This document shows, piece after piece, positions 1-11,712 of a stretch of 64,000 nt of DNA. How positions within the stretch are numbered: the stretch's first letter is position 1; every line of letters starts with the position of its first letter. Source of the stretch: Hydractinia symbiolongicarpus (Eukaryota; Cnidaria; Hydrozoa; Anthoathecata; Hydractiniidae); the NCBI RefSeq assembly GCF_029227915.1, contig NC_079878.1:992001-1056000 (forward strand), in the 5' to 3' direction. The notes below the pieces were generated by a model, which was not told the origin of the DNA, ran no database searches, and worked only from the letters and a program-made list of their open reading frames with translations. The position numbers and the translations under genes are program-made.

Positions 1-144
1 TAGCCATTATGATTTAAGGGAAAACATGCCATTCACCCAGTCACCTCTTCATAAATAGGGGCTAGATTTTTTTCAGAATCATTGTTTTCTAACTTCAAAC
101 CTAACATATTGTATAGTTTCAGGGGATTTTTCGCCACATGTCAT

Positions 145-415
145 TTATGACCGATTATCTTGCATTTTTTTCTGGGCGTGCATCATATAACATGACGTAA
201 TTGGAACCTCAAAAGATGCGTGTGGAAGAATGGAAACAATGAAAACATAGTGTAGAAAAAACATAGCAAGTACAGCGAAAAAGAGGAAGAGATCAACTAA
301 CTGCTGTGTTGTAGGATGCACGAACAGCCAATACTTGTAAAACTGGAAAGTGACTGAATGTGATTCAAAAGGATTTATTTCATCATTCATGCACTGCAAA
401 ACAGTTTCATTTTCG
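145..415 (-). CDS. Possible membrane-protein exon at left edge
   Basis: An open frame on the minus strand begins after a plausible acceptor (pyrimidines then AG, at 416-417) and runs to a stop at 145. It encodes about 90 residues: a polar start, then one strongly hydrophobic stretch (LVDLFLFFAVLAMFFLHYVF) that would make a transmembrane helix, then a short polar tail ending QDNRS. It could be the last exon of a membrane protein whose upstream exons lie at higher coordinates, or a chance frame. I saw no convincing upstream exon between 500 and 1380 and do not recognise the family. Confidence 0.25.
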
Positions 416-1699
416 CTAAAAAACAAGATTAGATTGCACATATATGCTGTGCTCGGAGCGATACACCAAAAAACTCAAGCTTTGAATGCATGTTTTATTT
501 GTGTCAATGTTAACATAAAAATTTGTGCCAGTAAATAATTACATAGCTTTTTTTAAAATTATTGTGATTAAATGTTGAAACCCAAATGTGGATTTTGTAA
601 ACATTTTCCTCCGTGTCTGCTTGGTTTGTTTACATTTTTACCTCCAAATGTGCACGCGCATCAGGCATTACATAATCACTCGAATGCACACAAAAGTAAA
701 TATCCAGACGACTGTAGTTCCATGTATTAAATTTGTTACTACTTGTGGTACAAACAATTAATTTCTTTGTTTAGGAATTCTGAAAGCTTTTTTTCCATTT
801 GATATCAGCAATTACTAACAAAAAGGTAACAAGTAACCACCTGTATTTAGACGCTAACATTTATATCTAGCGTAAGATTACCGTCCTAACTACTGATTAT
901 CTGAACACACACCATATTACTTCATGGTTTTGACTATAAGATTATTTTCTAATGTGAGATACATTGGACAAATTTTTTTTATTTTTATTATTGAAATAAT
1001 TGCACTACTTGGCGACTGGTCTTTGATAAATCTAGTAGCTGTTGCAAACAGTCGGTCTAGTTTCATAATAATATATAGGTTTGTTTAGTATTTAATGAAT
1101 GATTACAAAGATAACATTAAAATAAATAGAATAAAATCTTATACCCCCCACCATGCAGAAGTTTCTCATCTGTGATCTACCCCTGTGATGTTTTGGTTGT
1201 CAGTTTTTTCCATTTCTTGTTTACATGGTATTATGGTACATCCTAAATGTAAGGCTCAGGATATCATATAGCCATTCAGTGTTGCCGTTAAAAAAGGGAA
1301 GTTACCTAGAAAAGTGAAATCATGAATTAACACGTTTGCGTAGTATGCACAGTATACGCTATATAAATAATGAGAAAAAATATTGAATAGCACATGTAAT
1401 GAACTAATGGCTCAAGTGGACAAAATTTATGTGGGACTGGGAGAGCATGTAATGACTCAGCTATATGCTCTCGCTTCACAGGGTTGTGTGCATCTTTCTG
1501 TGTGCCAAGTATTGAGGGTCTTGGGTTTTTTAAAGTGTATTATACAGAACCAATCCAACTTGTGGTTTAGTTATTTTATTTTTTCTAGGCACTAGAATTT
1601 TTAAATTGCTTGAAATAAAATAGAAAAAGCATCATAGTTTACCCTTGCAGTTATACCACACTAATAAATATGAACTATACTGTAACCCTTTTTTTTTAG
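416..1699. other. Stretch without a supported gene, upstream of prohibitin
   Basis: AT-rich DNA that should contain the prohibitin promoter and first exon if they are in the window. A frame from 1407 begins MAQVDKIYVGLGEH, which superficially resembles a prohibitin start. It lacks the expected segment ending ALYNV and has no donor in the phase needed to join the exon at 1700. I see no other clear feature. Confidence 0.4.
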
Positions 1700-4467
1700 T
1701 GGAAGGTGGACACAGAGCTGTAATATTTGACCGTTTCAGTGGTGTTAGTCCTAATGTATCTGGAGAAGGAACACATTTTCTAATTCCGTGGGTACAAAGG
1801 CCTATTATTTTTGATGTCAGAAGTAGGCCAAGAAATGTTCCTGTTATAACTGGTAGCAAAGGTATGTTATTATTGTTCATTTTTCTGTTCTAACTCGACT
1901 TCAATTCTTTTTTTACGAGGAAAAATTTGAGTTTTTTAAGGGTTTTTTTTGCGAAAAAACAGAAAACAAGGACTTTCCAGGTTTATGATATATATTATAT
2001 TAACAAAACTTAAGGGATCTAATAAAAAATTAGCAACTAAACTATATGATTACCATAAAAAACTTTGGCAACTTATTGTTTTTTCATAAAATATGCTGTC
2101 AAATTTGCCATTTTGGCAAACTCTTTAAGACAGCCACCTCTCTAATACTGATGCATAAGGCAGTTAGCTGGCCTCCTCAACACAGCCAACTTTAATTTTA
2201 CCAAATTTTTAACAACATTGTTTGTGTTTAGTTAATTTTAACAAACAAATACAAACAAATTGTTTCCTTCCCCCTGAGTAAGTGCGGTAAACACGTCTGG
2301 CAGTATACATTTGAATCATTTGGATTCTTTACTAGATATTTAATAAATAATGTACTTAGTTTTGTCAAGCTTGTCTGTAGTATAATTATATAGTATAATG
2401 TTTTTAAGATACTTGGAAAAGCATTAAGTAGACGTTTTTGTTGTAGCTCAATAAGAAATGTGCAAATGATTATTTGAAGTACTTTTGTGGCATCCCTTTG
2501 ATAATATTAATTTAAATCTTGATTTCCCAGCAATTGCAGCAATGTTTTACTTTGAAGAAACTCATAATTAACATAATATTTGCTGTGTCTCATAGTGATG
2601 TACAACCTATCATGTTTTTTTTTTAAATTAAGATTCCTTGTTGTGTTATTAATATATCTGTTAAATATTTATTTTTTTATTTTTTGTGAAAATTACATCA
2701 TGTTACTTCTTTTTTCTTTTTTTTTTAGATTTACAAAATGTTAACATCACATTGAGGATACTATTCAGACCGCTTGCTAGTGAGTTACCAAAGATTTATA
2801 TGAGCCTTGGTGAAGATTACGATGAAAGAGTTCTGCCATCAATCACAACTGAAGTTTTAAAGGCTGTTGTGGTTAGTATCATTCTCAATCGAAACAGAAT
2901 GTTTAGTAGGAAGATAATATATATATAAAAACATGGAACATATTTTTAGGCACAATATGATGCAAGTGAATTGATCACACAGAGAGATATGGTTTGTCAT
3001 TTTTTTTATTTTTTATTTACAAAAGTAAAGCATGCAAGGCCAGGTTTGCCATGCCTCCAAAAAACTCCTTCATTCCCCTCAAATATCTAAAAGTAGTTTT
3101 TTTACAACTTGTCACAAATTTTTATGTCTAAAATGCATAGAAATGCTAAACTTCTATAGCAATAATTTCTTCCTTACATCAAATATCTACACTTTTTTCC
3201 TCGAAATTGACTCTAGAGTATCCATGTAAGCATATTGTTGTCTATGTATACATTGGACTTGTTATAGGTATCTCATAGTGTTCAAGAAGCACTGGTATCC
3301 AGAGCATCGTCATTCGGTTTAATTTTAGATGACATTTCATTAGTAAGTAGGCCTGTTCTTTTTTAAAAAAATATTGTGCAGTCTCAATGTAGCAGTAAGG
3401 TGTGCAATAATACCCAGTTAGTTTCCAGTTTCTTTGTTTCTGTACTATATTACTGTACTGTTTTTTAGACGCATCTTACGTTTGGCAAAGAATTCACGGA
3501 GGCTGTTGAGTTGAAACAAGTTGGTGAGTATCAGATAGTTACAGAAGATTTTGTTTTGTGTTTTTAAACGAGACAGGAGAATGAAAACAGCATTTTGAGG
3601 AAATTTATTTTTTTAACAAATTTTCACAAATTTCCTCACAATTTCCTTTTTTAAATCAAAGCTCTTTTCTATTTTTATTCCAATACACATCATAAATGCA
3701 TTAATCTAGGAAGTGTTTCCACTAACATGCATGATCCAGTAATATCCTTTAATAATAATATTGTGCAATACTTTTCTTTCTATAGCTCAACAAGAAGCAG
3801 AGCGTGCCAGGTTTTTAGTCGAGCGTGTAAGTCGATGTATTTTAACTTGTGTCTGATAATGTTGATAGAAAGGATAGCCGAAATTAGACTATGTAACCTT
3901 TAAAACTTAAGATATACATATAATTAAAATTTTTACAAACCTTGGAATAATATCCTTTTCTTTCGAAAAGCATTTTTGCTTAGCTATGTTTCCTTTCAAG
4001 TTTAAATGCTGGACAATATACCTTTGTTTAAATTTTTGGTAACAGCAATTTTGCGTCTTCTTTGCATGGTACCTATGAATTTCTCCTGGATTTGTGTGAG
4101 CTGACTTACGAACCTTTTAGATAAATTAAACCTTAAAAGTGTTAAAAAGAATTAACAGATCCCCTGTAACCTTTAGCACAGCTTAACATTTTTGTGGTTA
4201 GATTTACATTTGTAAGTGACTTTCCTTTAATTTTTTGTTTTTAACTTTCAGGCCGAACAACAAAAACAAGCTGCCATCATTACAGCAGAAGGTGACGCAA
4301 AGGGTGCAGATCTTCTTTCTCGTGCGTTTAAAAAAGCTGGAGATGGACTAATAGAATTGAGAAAGCTTGAAGCTGGAGAAGAAATTGCACAAAATTTAGC
4401 TGGGTCTAGAAATGTGGCTTACCTGCCAGACGGGCAAGGAGTATTAATGAATTTACCGGCACCCTAA
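1700..4467 (+). CDS. PHB1: Prohibitin-1 (5' exon not resolved)
   Basis: Subunit of the prohibitin ring complex of the mitochondrial inner membrane, which scaffolds membrane proteins and regulates m-AAA protease. Seven exons join in frame: 1700-1861, 2729-2871, 2950-2991, 3268-3342, 3469-3523, 3786-3826 and 4252-4467. The product carries the family's signature stretches: [106 protein letters not shown] and [13 protein letters not shown], ending NLPAP. The SPFH domain and the C-terminal coiled coil are both present. The first exon, with the membrane anchor, should end one base into a valine codon. I could not place it with confidence; it may lie upstream of the window. Confidence 0.95.
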
Positions 4468-5123
4468 AGTAGTGAATGATACATTTGCAAAATAGCAATA
4501 TTTTAAAAAAAGGTGTTTCTGAAACATACGCACCTACGTGTACAGCATTTTATCTTGTGTACTTGCTTTGGAATATTTTTTTGAAATTATGTCAAATATT
4601 TTAGTTACCTTTGATAAATATTTTTCATTTTTCCTTTTCACCAATGTGTTCCTACTTAGCAACCGTTGTTACAGGGTGTATGTAGCATGGGTGGATGTGT
4701 TTCAGGGAAAAAGGGGAAATTAATGGGGAAAAGGAGGAACTAGGCAAACTCTGGGCGTTGCTTAAACTCAAGAAAATTATACATCCTGTATCTATTCATA
4801 TGCACAGTGGCGAAATTTGTCTGGAATGTTTACTTAGTATATTTTATTTGAATTCACTTGGATTCAGTTGTTAATTTTTGCAATTATGTATGAACATTTT
4901 ATATTGTCACCGCGTCACTGTGCTAGACTATTTTCGATACAGTACACTCGAATCTGCCTAATTCGAACATTCGTTTGTTCGAACAAATTACATTCGTAGT
5001 AACTTATCAAGAAAGTCTTTTAATAACGCCCAGGGCGTAAATACTAGAGAGGGCACTTTTTATTTCCCGTGTTACCACTAATGCTCTGTTTTGTTTTAAG
5101 TACTAGTTATAAAGCAATCTTGA

Positions 5124-6560
5124 ATGGCGGCTCAAAGGTTGTGTTCAGTTGGGAAGAATGTGATAAAGAGACAATTACCAAGAACGGTATGATATGTTTT
5201 GTGGCTGTGAATCCTTTTCGTTTGAAAGCAAGGGTATCCTCTGTTGCGAATGTCAGCATTTGGCAGAAATTTTAAAAATATAGGCAAAATTTCAAGAAAA
5301 TTTGGTCTTTTTTATTATATGTCAGGAAAAAGTCAGGAATTTTAGGTTTAGATAGTTAATCAAAACTATGTTCTATTTCCAAAATTTAGCAAGGAATAAA
5401 TTTTAAAATTATTTTACAAGAGTTAGCATTAATTCTAAATCAATATGTTTGTTATACTTCCCGTCGTTGTCATTGGAAAGTCTCTTCAAAAAATGTCAAT
5501 TTTTACTGTCTTGTTGAACAATGATTTATTTCTACTACACAAGGCGTAGTCTAGTTAGCTAAGCTTTTTTCGAGGTTATCAAATTTAGTTTCTTTTAAAC
5601 GGAAGCTTAGACGCAAACAAATGTCAGAGCAGATCCCTAAAATTCAAATCCACCTCATAGCAAACCCAAAATTTCAATCAACCAATAAGCACAAAGTTGG
5701 CGTGGTGACATGTTCCCTCTTAAATAATACAAGAATTAATTATATTTGTTCGGGTGAGTGAGGCCATTCGAACTCAAAACAGGATTTTCCAATATTAACC
5801 ACATGAGCAAAGAACAATAGAATTACCAAACCAACTAGCCCGGTCAGTATACTGACCGCAGAAAAGTCGTTTGAGACCCATCGTAATTTTTCCCATCCCA
5901 TTTTCTGGTGGTAAGAAAAATTATTCTGGGTTTCCTGTCTACAAAAAGGCGCTGGACAAAAATACCTTTTTTAATTTTTTTTTTTTTTTTTTTTTTTTTT
6001 TGATTTTGTGTCATGTCTGATAACGTGTTACTAAGGTGTTTGTTATTTAGTATCCACAATGGAAAACTGACCTTGGGAAAGAGATCATCAACGTGTTCGA
6101 AAATAATTCGAAAGTATTGTTGCTTCAATACAATGCTTTGAATTCCGACGAGTGGCAAGATCTTCGGTATGATATGAGAAAAGAGAACGCAAAGGTGAAA
6201 GTTTACCCCAACAAAATCACTTGCAAGTTTTTGTCGGATACTGTGTACTCCAATTTGACTATTTTATTTCGATCGGAAACATGCATTGCGTACGGAGACG
6301 GCATGAATCTAAAAAACATTGTTCGAATACTCAATACCAACCCGAAAACGGAACTTATCGGCGCGAAAATTGACAATACACTAATGAACAAGCAACAAAT
6401 TGTAGACTACTCAAAGTTACCGTCATTGGATCAATGTCGGTCAGAACTCGTGCAAATTTTATCACAGCCTTCGAAGAAGTTGTCTCAGTTACTACAAACG
6501 AACCAGTCGTATTTATCGATGTCACTAGCTCAATATATGAAGCAACTCGAAGAATCTTGA
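5124..6560 (+). CDS. MRPL10: Mitochondrial large ribosomal subunit protein uL10m
   Basis: Protein of the mitoribosome large subunit at the base of the L7/L12 stalk. The main exon, 6051-6560, follows an acceptor TTATTTAG and encodes 169 residues. They match uL10m in order: an EIINVFENNSKVLLLQYNAL start, VKVYPNKITCKFL, a middle with LTILFRSE, the helix LKNIVRILNT, then ELIGAKIDNTLMNKQQIVDY and SKLPSLDQCRSELVQILSQP. A first exon at 5124-5186 begins ATGGCGGCTC, encodes an arginine-rich, acid-free MAAQRLCSVGKNVIKRQLPR, typical of a mitochondrial presequence, and ends at GTATGA in phase 0. Direct joining gives only about 190 residues, short for the family (about 260 in human), so one further exon between 5187 and 6050 is probably missed. 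The gene is convergent with the coiled-coil gene that follows. Confidence 0.85.
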
Positions 6561-7567
6561 CGATAAAAATTTCTCGTCAAATGTAATTCACCCAAGCAAA
6601 AATGATTTTGTAGAGTACTACTTTTAAAACTTATCCTTGTGGATTGATATTTTCTTATATAACAGCATATTTCAATATCTTTGTTTGAAAAAGAATGACA
6701 CCAAATAATGTTAATTTTTTACTGCATAGCAGGTATCACTTTCTTGGAATTGGTCAGTTTGTAAGCAATTCACTCTAGGTTCAGGTATTCTAAACAACTT
6801 TTAGTACTCACTCACGCTTACCAACCATATGTCTGTCTTTAAAAAACGGAACTTTATTTCCCGAGAAGAAATTTTTGTAACAGTGAAAATATACTATAAT
6901 GATTAGGGAAAATAATCTTTTTACATTTGTATGAGTTTCTTATGATATATTTCCTCATCTATCCTATCTAACGAGTTTACGAGAACAATTTTTTTTTCAC
7001 GTATCAGGCAATTATTTGTTTACGCAAGAATTAATTTTTGCGAATCACAACGAATTTCGTACATTCAAACACTCTCTTTGAAACTTCAAATTATCTATAT
7101 TATAATGCCCGTATACATCTGTCTGTCACGCAAAATGGTAGCTTAGCTGCGCAATAGCGAGAAGCACGCAATGCGGTATAAAAAGGACAGGCGAACCCGT
7201 GGATTTTTCACGGGCTAACGACTAGTCGTCTATAATTTCTGGTGCGGATTTAGAAAAAAACTATTCGCATTAAAATAACTAAAAGTTCAAGCTTGCGAAA
7301 AACGTTTTTGATTCTATAAAAGTTGTTAATATAACACGAAAGTTAGTGCGATGCTTTAAAATCTTGTAATTATAATTGGTGTCTGACTTTCTTTCTTACG
7401 TCCTATGAAAAGAAAAAGAAAACAAATTTTGTAAAAAAATAAATTTATTTTTTGTAATTTTTTAGACCCAATGTTTAAAACAGCACAACATATATGACGT
7501 CACAACACAAACATGAGACAAACAAATATACAGAGTTTATTTTTTTGAAAGTTCGAACTTCTGATTT
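6561..7567. other. Intergenic region between two convergent genes
   Basis: Holds the 3' ends of MRPL10 (+) and the coiled-coil gene (-), including an AATAAA on the minus strand near 7443. A dispersed repeat copy lies at about 7130-7235. No gene is seen. Confidence 0.5.
7130..7235. repeat. Dispersed repeat, copy 1
   Basis: This copy contains the blocks CAAAATGGTAGCT, GACAGGCGAACCCGTGGATT and GGCTAACGACTAGTCGTC, with a small hairpin formed by CCGTGGATTTTTCACGG. A related diverged copy with the same block order lies in an MRCK intron at about 33850-33935. Confidence 0.6.
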
Positions 7568-10500
7568 TCAATAAGCTCTTGGTTCTTTATTAGCTCGTTT
7601 CGAATCAAATTCATCTAAATCCAACAGCAACGCATCAATGTCGTCAAAATTAACGTCATCATCATCATTGTTACTGTCATCGTGATCAAGCGGTTGACAT
7701 TCTTGAGTTGCAGAATCTTTGTTGTTTATCAACATTGACGATGAATCAGTTACTGGTAATGGTGGAAGGTCAAACACACTGCTATCTTGTTTATGATTTA
7801 ATGGTGGAAGTTTTCCCAGTCTATTCTTTGATATTGAAAGAGGTGCTAACTTTTTACACAGTGATGATGGATTTGATAACAATTTAAAGTTGCTATCTTC
7901 ATAGGACGATAGTTCATCGTCTCTTTCTTCGATGTTTCTGATCGTCTTACCTATAAGGTAAATTTTTTAAATAACATTTTATCTTACAAAATGCAACACT
8001 AACATACAATGGTTCTAATGAACTTGTTGCATAATATTTTTGCTAACATTAAGATACTTGAATAAAGTAAATTGTTACCTTTACTTGGCTGACATGTTAA
8101 AATCATTTTGTTATCTGCACCGTTGTCTGGAATGACCATTTCACCATCTTCAATTTCAAACGATTTATTTAAATCGTCATCATCCGATAAGGGACAAATG
8201 TCAACTTCATTTTCTTTGGAAGAACTAGAAATGTCACTTGCTACAGATTCTTCACATTCTTCTCCAATCTCTTCACTGATACTTTCATCAAATTTATCAT
8301 TTTTTGACTGTGGAGCTGCAAACATATTGAGGCTTCCAGCAATTGGTTGCATAAATCCTGTCTCACTTGTTGATGCATCACTGTCAACTTCATCTTGTTT
8401 TTCCATTGATGAATTAGCATCCGCTTCGACATCGTTGCTTGTTGACATAAAAATATCAATATTGCCACCTTTCGAAGCATCATTGAACTCATCTTTTGTG
8501 GAATTGTCATTATCTGTGTTTTCAGCAAGCAGTTGACATTCTTGAGTTGCAGAATTTTTCTTGTTTATCAAAGATGACGATGAACCAGTTACAGGTAATG
8601 GTGGAAGGTCAAACACACTGCTATCTTGTTTATGATTTAATGGTGGAAGTTTTCCCAGTCTATTTTTTGATATTGAAAGAGGTGCTAACTTTTTACACAG
8701 TGATGATGGATTTGATAACAATTTAAAGTTGCTATCTTCATAGGACGATAGTTCATCGTCTCTTTCTTCGATGTTTCTGATCGTCTTACCTATAAGGTAA
8801 ATTTTTTAAATAACATTTTATCTTACAAAATGGCGACACTAACATACAATGGTTCTAATGAACTTGTTGCATTTTTTTCGCTAACATTGGAGGATTGAAG
8901 TAAATTGTTACCGTTGCTTGGCTGGCATGTTACAATCATTTTTTTATCTTCCGCACTGTTGTCTGGAATGACCATTTCATCATCTTCAATTTCAAACGAT
9001 TCATTCAAATCGTCATCATTCGATGAAGGACAAATGTCAATCTCATCTTCTTTAAAAGAAGTAGAAATGTCACTTGCTACAGATTCTTCACATTCTTCTC
9101 CAATCTCTTCACTGATACTTTCATCAAATTTATCATTTTTTGGCTGTGGAGCTGCAAACATATTGGGACTTCCAGCAATTGGTTGTATAAATCCTGTCTC
9201 ACTTGTTGATGCATCACTGTGAACTTCATCTTGGTTTTCCATTGATGAATTAGCATCCGCTTCGACATGGTTGCTTGTTGACATAAAAATGTCAATATCG
9301 CAACCTTTCGAAGCATCATTGAATTCATCTTTAATCGACTTGTCATGGTCTGAAACTTTATCAAGTGGTTGACATTTTTGAGTTGCAGAATTTTTGTTCT
9401 TTATCAAAGATGACGATGAAACAGTTACAGGTAGTGGTGGAAGGTCAAACACACTGCTATCTCGTTTATGATTCAATGGTGGAAGTTTTCCAAATTTATT
9501 CTTTAATGTTGGAAGAGGTGCTAACTTTTTACACAGTGATGATGGATTTGATAACAATTTAAAGTTGCTGTCTTCATAGGACGATAGTTCATCGTCTTTT
9601 TGGCTTGGCGGGCATGTAAATATCATTTTATTATCTGCACTATCGTCTGGAATGACCATTTCATATTTTTTACACTCAACAGATTTATCCAAATCGTCAT
9701 CATTTGATAAGTGACCTTTGTCGCTTTTATCATTTTTAGAAGAAGTAGAAATTTCATTCGCGTGTGAACTTTGGTTTTCAGTTTTGACTTCTTTGATGTT
9801 TACCGTAAGTTTTCCTATAAAAAAATACTTCAATCTGTAATTCATGAAACTTGTTTAAATCTTTATGTAAAATTAATTGTTTGGGTAAGAATACGAATGT
9901 TTGGTTGTTCATAGTAGCTGAATTAAAAATATTTACTTTCATTTGATTGACAGATGTCAATCTTTTTATCCTCCACACTGTTGTCTGGAATGACCATTTC
10001 ATCATCTTCAATTTCAAATGATTTATTCAAATCGTCATCATCCGATAAGGGACAAATGTCATTCTCATCTTCTTTGAAAGAAGTAGAAATGTCACTTGCC
10101 ACAGATTCTTCACATTCTTCTCCAATCTCTTCATTAATACTTTCATCAAATTTATCATTTTTTGACTGTGGAGCTGCAAACATATTGAGGCTTCCGGCAA
10201 TTGGTTGTATAAATCCTGTCTCACTTGTTGATGCATCACTGTCACCTTCATCTTGTTTTTTCATTGATGAATTAGCATCCGCTTCGACATGGTTGCTTGT
10301 TGACATAAAAATATCAATATCGCCACCTTTCGAAGCATCATTGAATTCATCTTTAATCGACTTGTCATGGTCTGAAACTTTATTAAGTGGTTGACATTCT
10401 TGAATTGCAGAATTTTTGTTCTTTATCAAAGTTGACGATGAACCAGTTACAGGTAGTGGTGGAAGGTCAAACACACTGCTATCTCGTTTATGATTCGATG

Positions 10501-11712
10501 GTGAAAGTTTTTCCAGTCTATTCTTTGATGTTAAAAGAGGTGCTAACTTTTTACACAGCGATGATGGATTTGATAACAATTTAAAGTTGCTGTCTTCATA
10601 TGACGATAACATGTCGTCGTTTTGTTTGATGTTGTGGTTTGTATAGCCTATAGTAAATAAAATTTATTTTTATTGCTAAAATAATTTTGGCATGCTATTA
10701 TAAAGTTTTCTATCCTTATTTGTGTGAGGTAAGATCACTGTAAGACGTGTCTTACCCTTTCTTGATTGGTAGTTTTCAATCACTTTATATTTTACGCTAT
10801 TTTCTGGAATGACCATTTTATCTTTCTTAATTTCAAACGATTCATTCAAATTGTCATTATTCGATACGGGACAGTTGTCGCCATCATCATTTTTAGAAAA
10901 AATAGTCATTTTGTTCGCTGGTAAATAATGTTTTTCAATCTTGTCTTTTTTGATGTTTAATGTAATTTCTTTATCTTTTCTTGTACTTTTACCTACAAAA
11001 AACGTGTTAAACCATTAAAAATTAGGGTTAATTAACTATCCTAACGATTTTATCAAATTAGAACATTAAAGCGAGACTGATACTGTGTATATATGAGGAC
11101 TTGGTTGTGTAAAAAGTATATTAAAAATATTTACTTTCATTTGATTGACTGGTGTCAATCATTTTATCCTCTGCACTGTTGTCTGGAATGACTATTTCAT
11201 CATCTTCAATTTCAAACGATTCATTCGAATAGTCATCATCCGATGAAGGACAAATCTCCCCTTCATCATCTTTAAAAGAAGTAGAAATGTCACTTGCTAC
11301 AGATTCTTCACATCCTTTTCCAATATTTTCACTAATACTTTCATCATTGTTTGACTGTGGAGCTGCAAGCATGTTGATACTTCCCGAAATTGGTTGTATT
11401 AATCCTGTCTCACTTGTTGATGCATCACTGTCAACTTCATCTTTGTTCCCAGTTGATGTGAGGATATCTACTCTGACTTCGTTATTTTCTGTCATACCGC
11501 TCTTTATTTTATCAATTTTGATAGAGGCAACCTTTTTCTCCCCATTATCTCCCTCACTAGTATTCATCTCAATATTTATCTCCTTATAATCCATTTCATG
11601 AAATTTAAGCTCAATCTCGTCAGAAACACAAACATCCCTCCTTTCTTCATTCTCGCGCTCCTTCATGTTTTTCTCTCCCCAGTCTCTTTTTGGAGTTGGT
11701 ATATTGTCGTCG
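7568..11712 (-). repeat. Array of duplicated phase-1 exons in the coiled-coil gene
   Basis: Six tail exons derive from one ancestral unit. Exons 10992-10756 (79 codons) and 10647-9937 (237 codons) represent a two-exon unit. Exon 9814-8912 (301 codons) is the same unit with its intron missing. Exon 8789-8079 (237 codons) repeats the second part. The final exon 7950-7568 repeats its beginning and then ends in a unique acidic tail. Exon 11712-11135 is the most diverged copy. Every junction inside the array is phase 1, so units can be added or skipped without breaking the frame. Confidence 0.85.

Noticed and set aside
145-415. Assignment of the left-edge frame to membralin (TMEM259)
   Set aside because: Only the position of one hydrophobic helix is similar; residue matches are too weak to name it.
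5844-6158. Minus-strand frame with a lysine run
   Set aside because: The lysines come from a poly(T) tract; the region is the MRPL10 intron and the start of its main exon.
8108-8536. Plus-strand open frames opposite the duplicated acidic exons (also 8905-9222 and 9954-10394)
   Set aside because: They are antisense shadows of the minus-strand repeat exons; serine/leucine content follows from the acidic coding strand, and splice borders support the minus strand.
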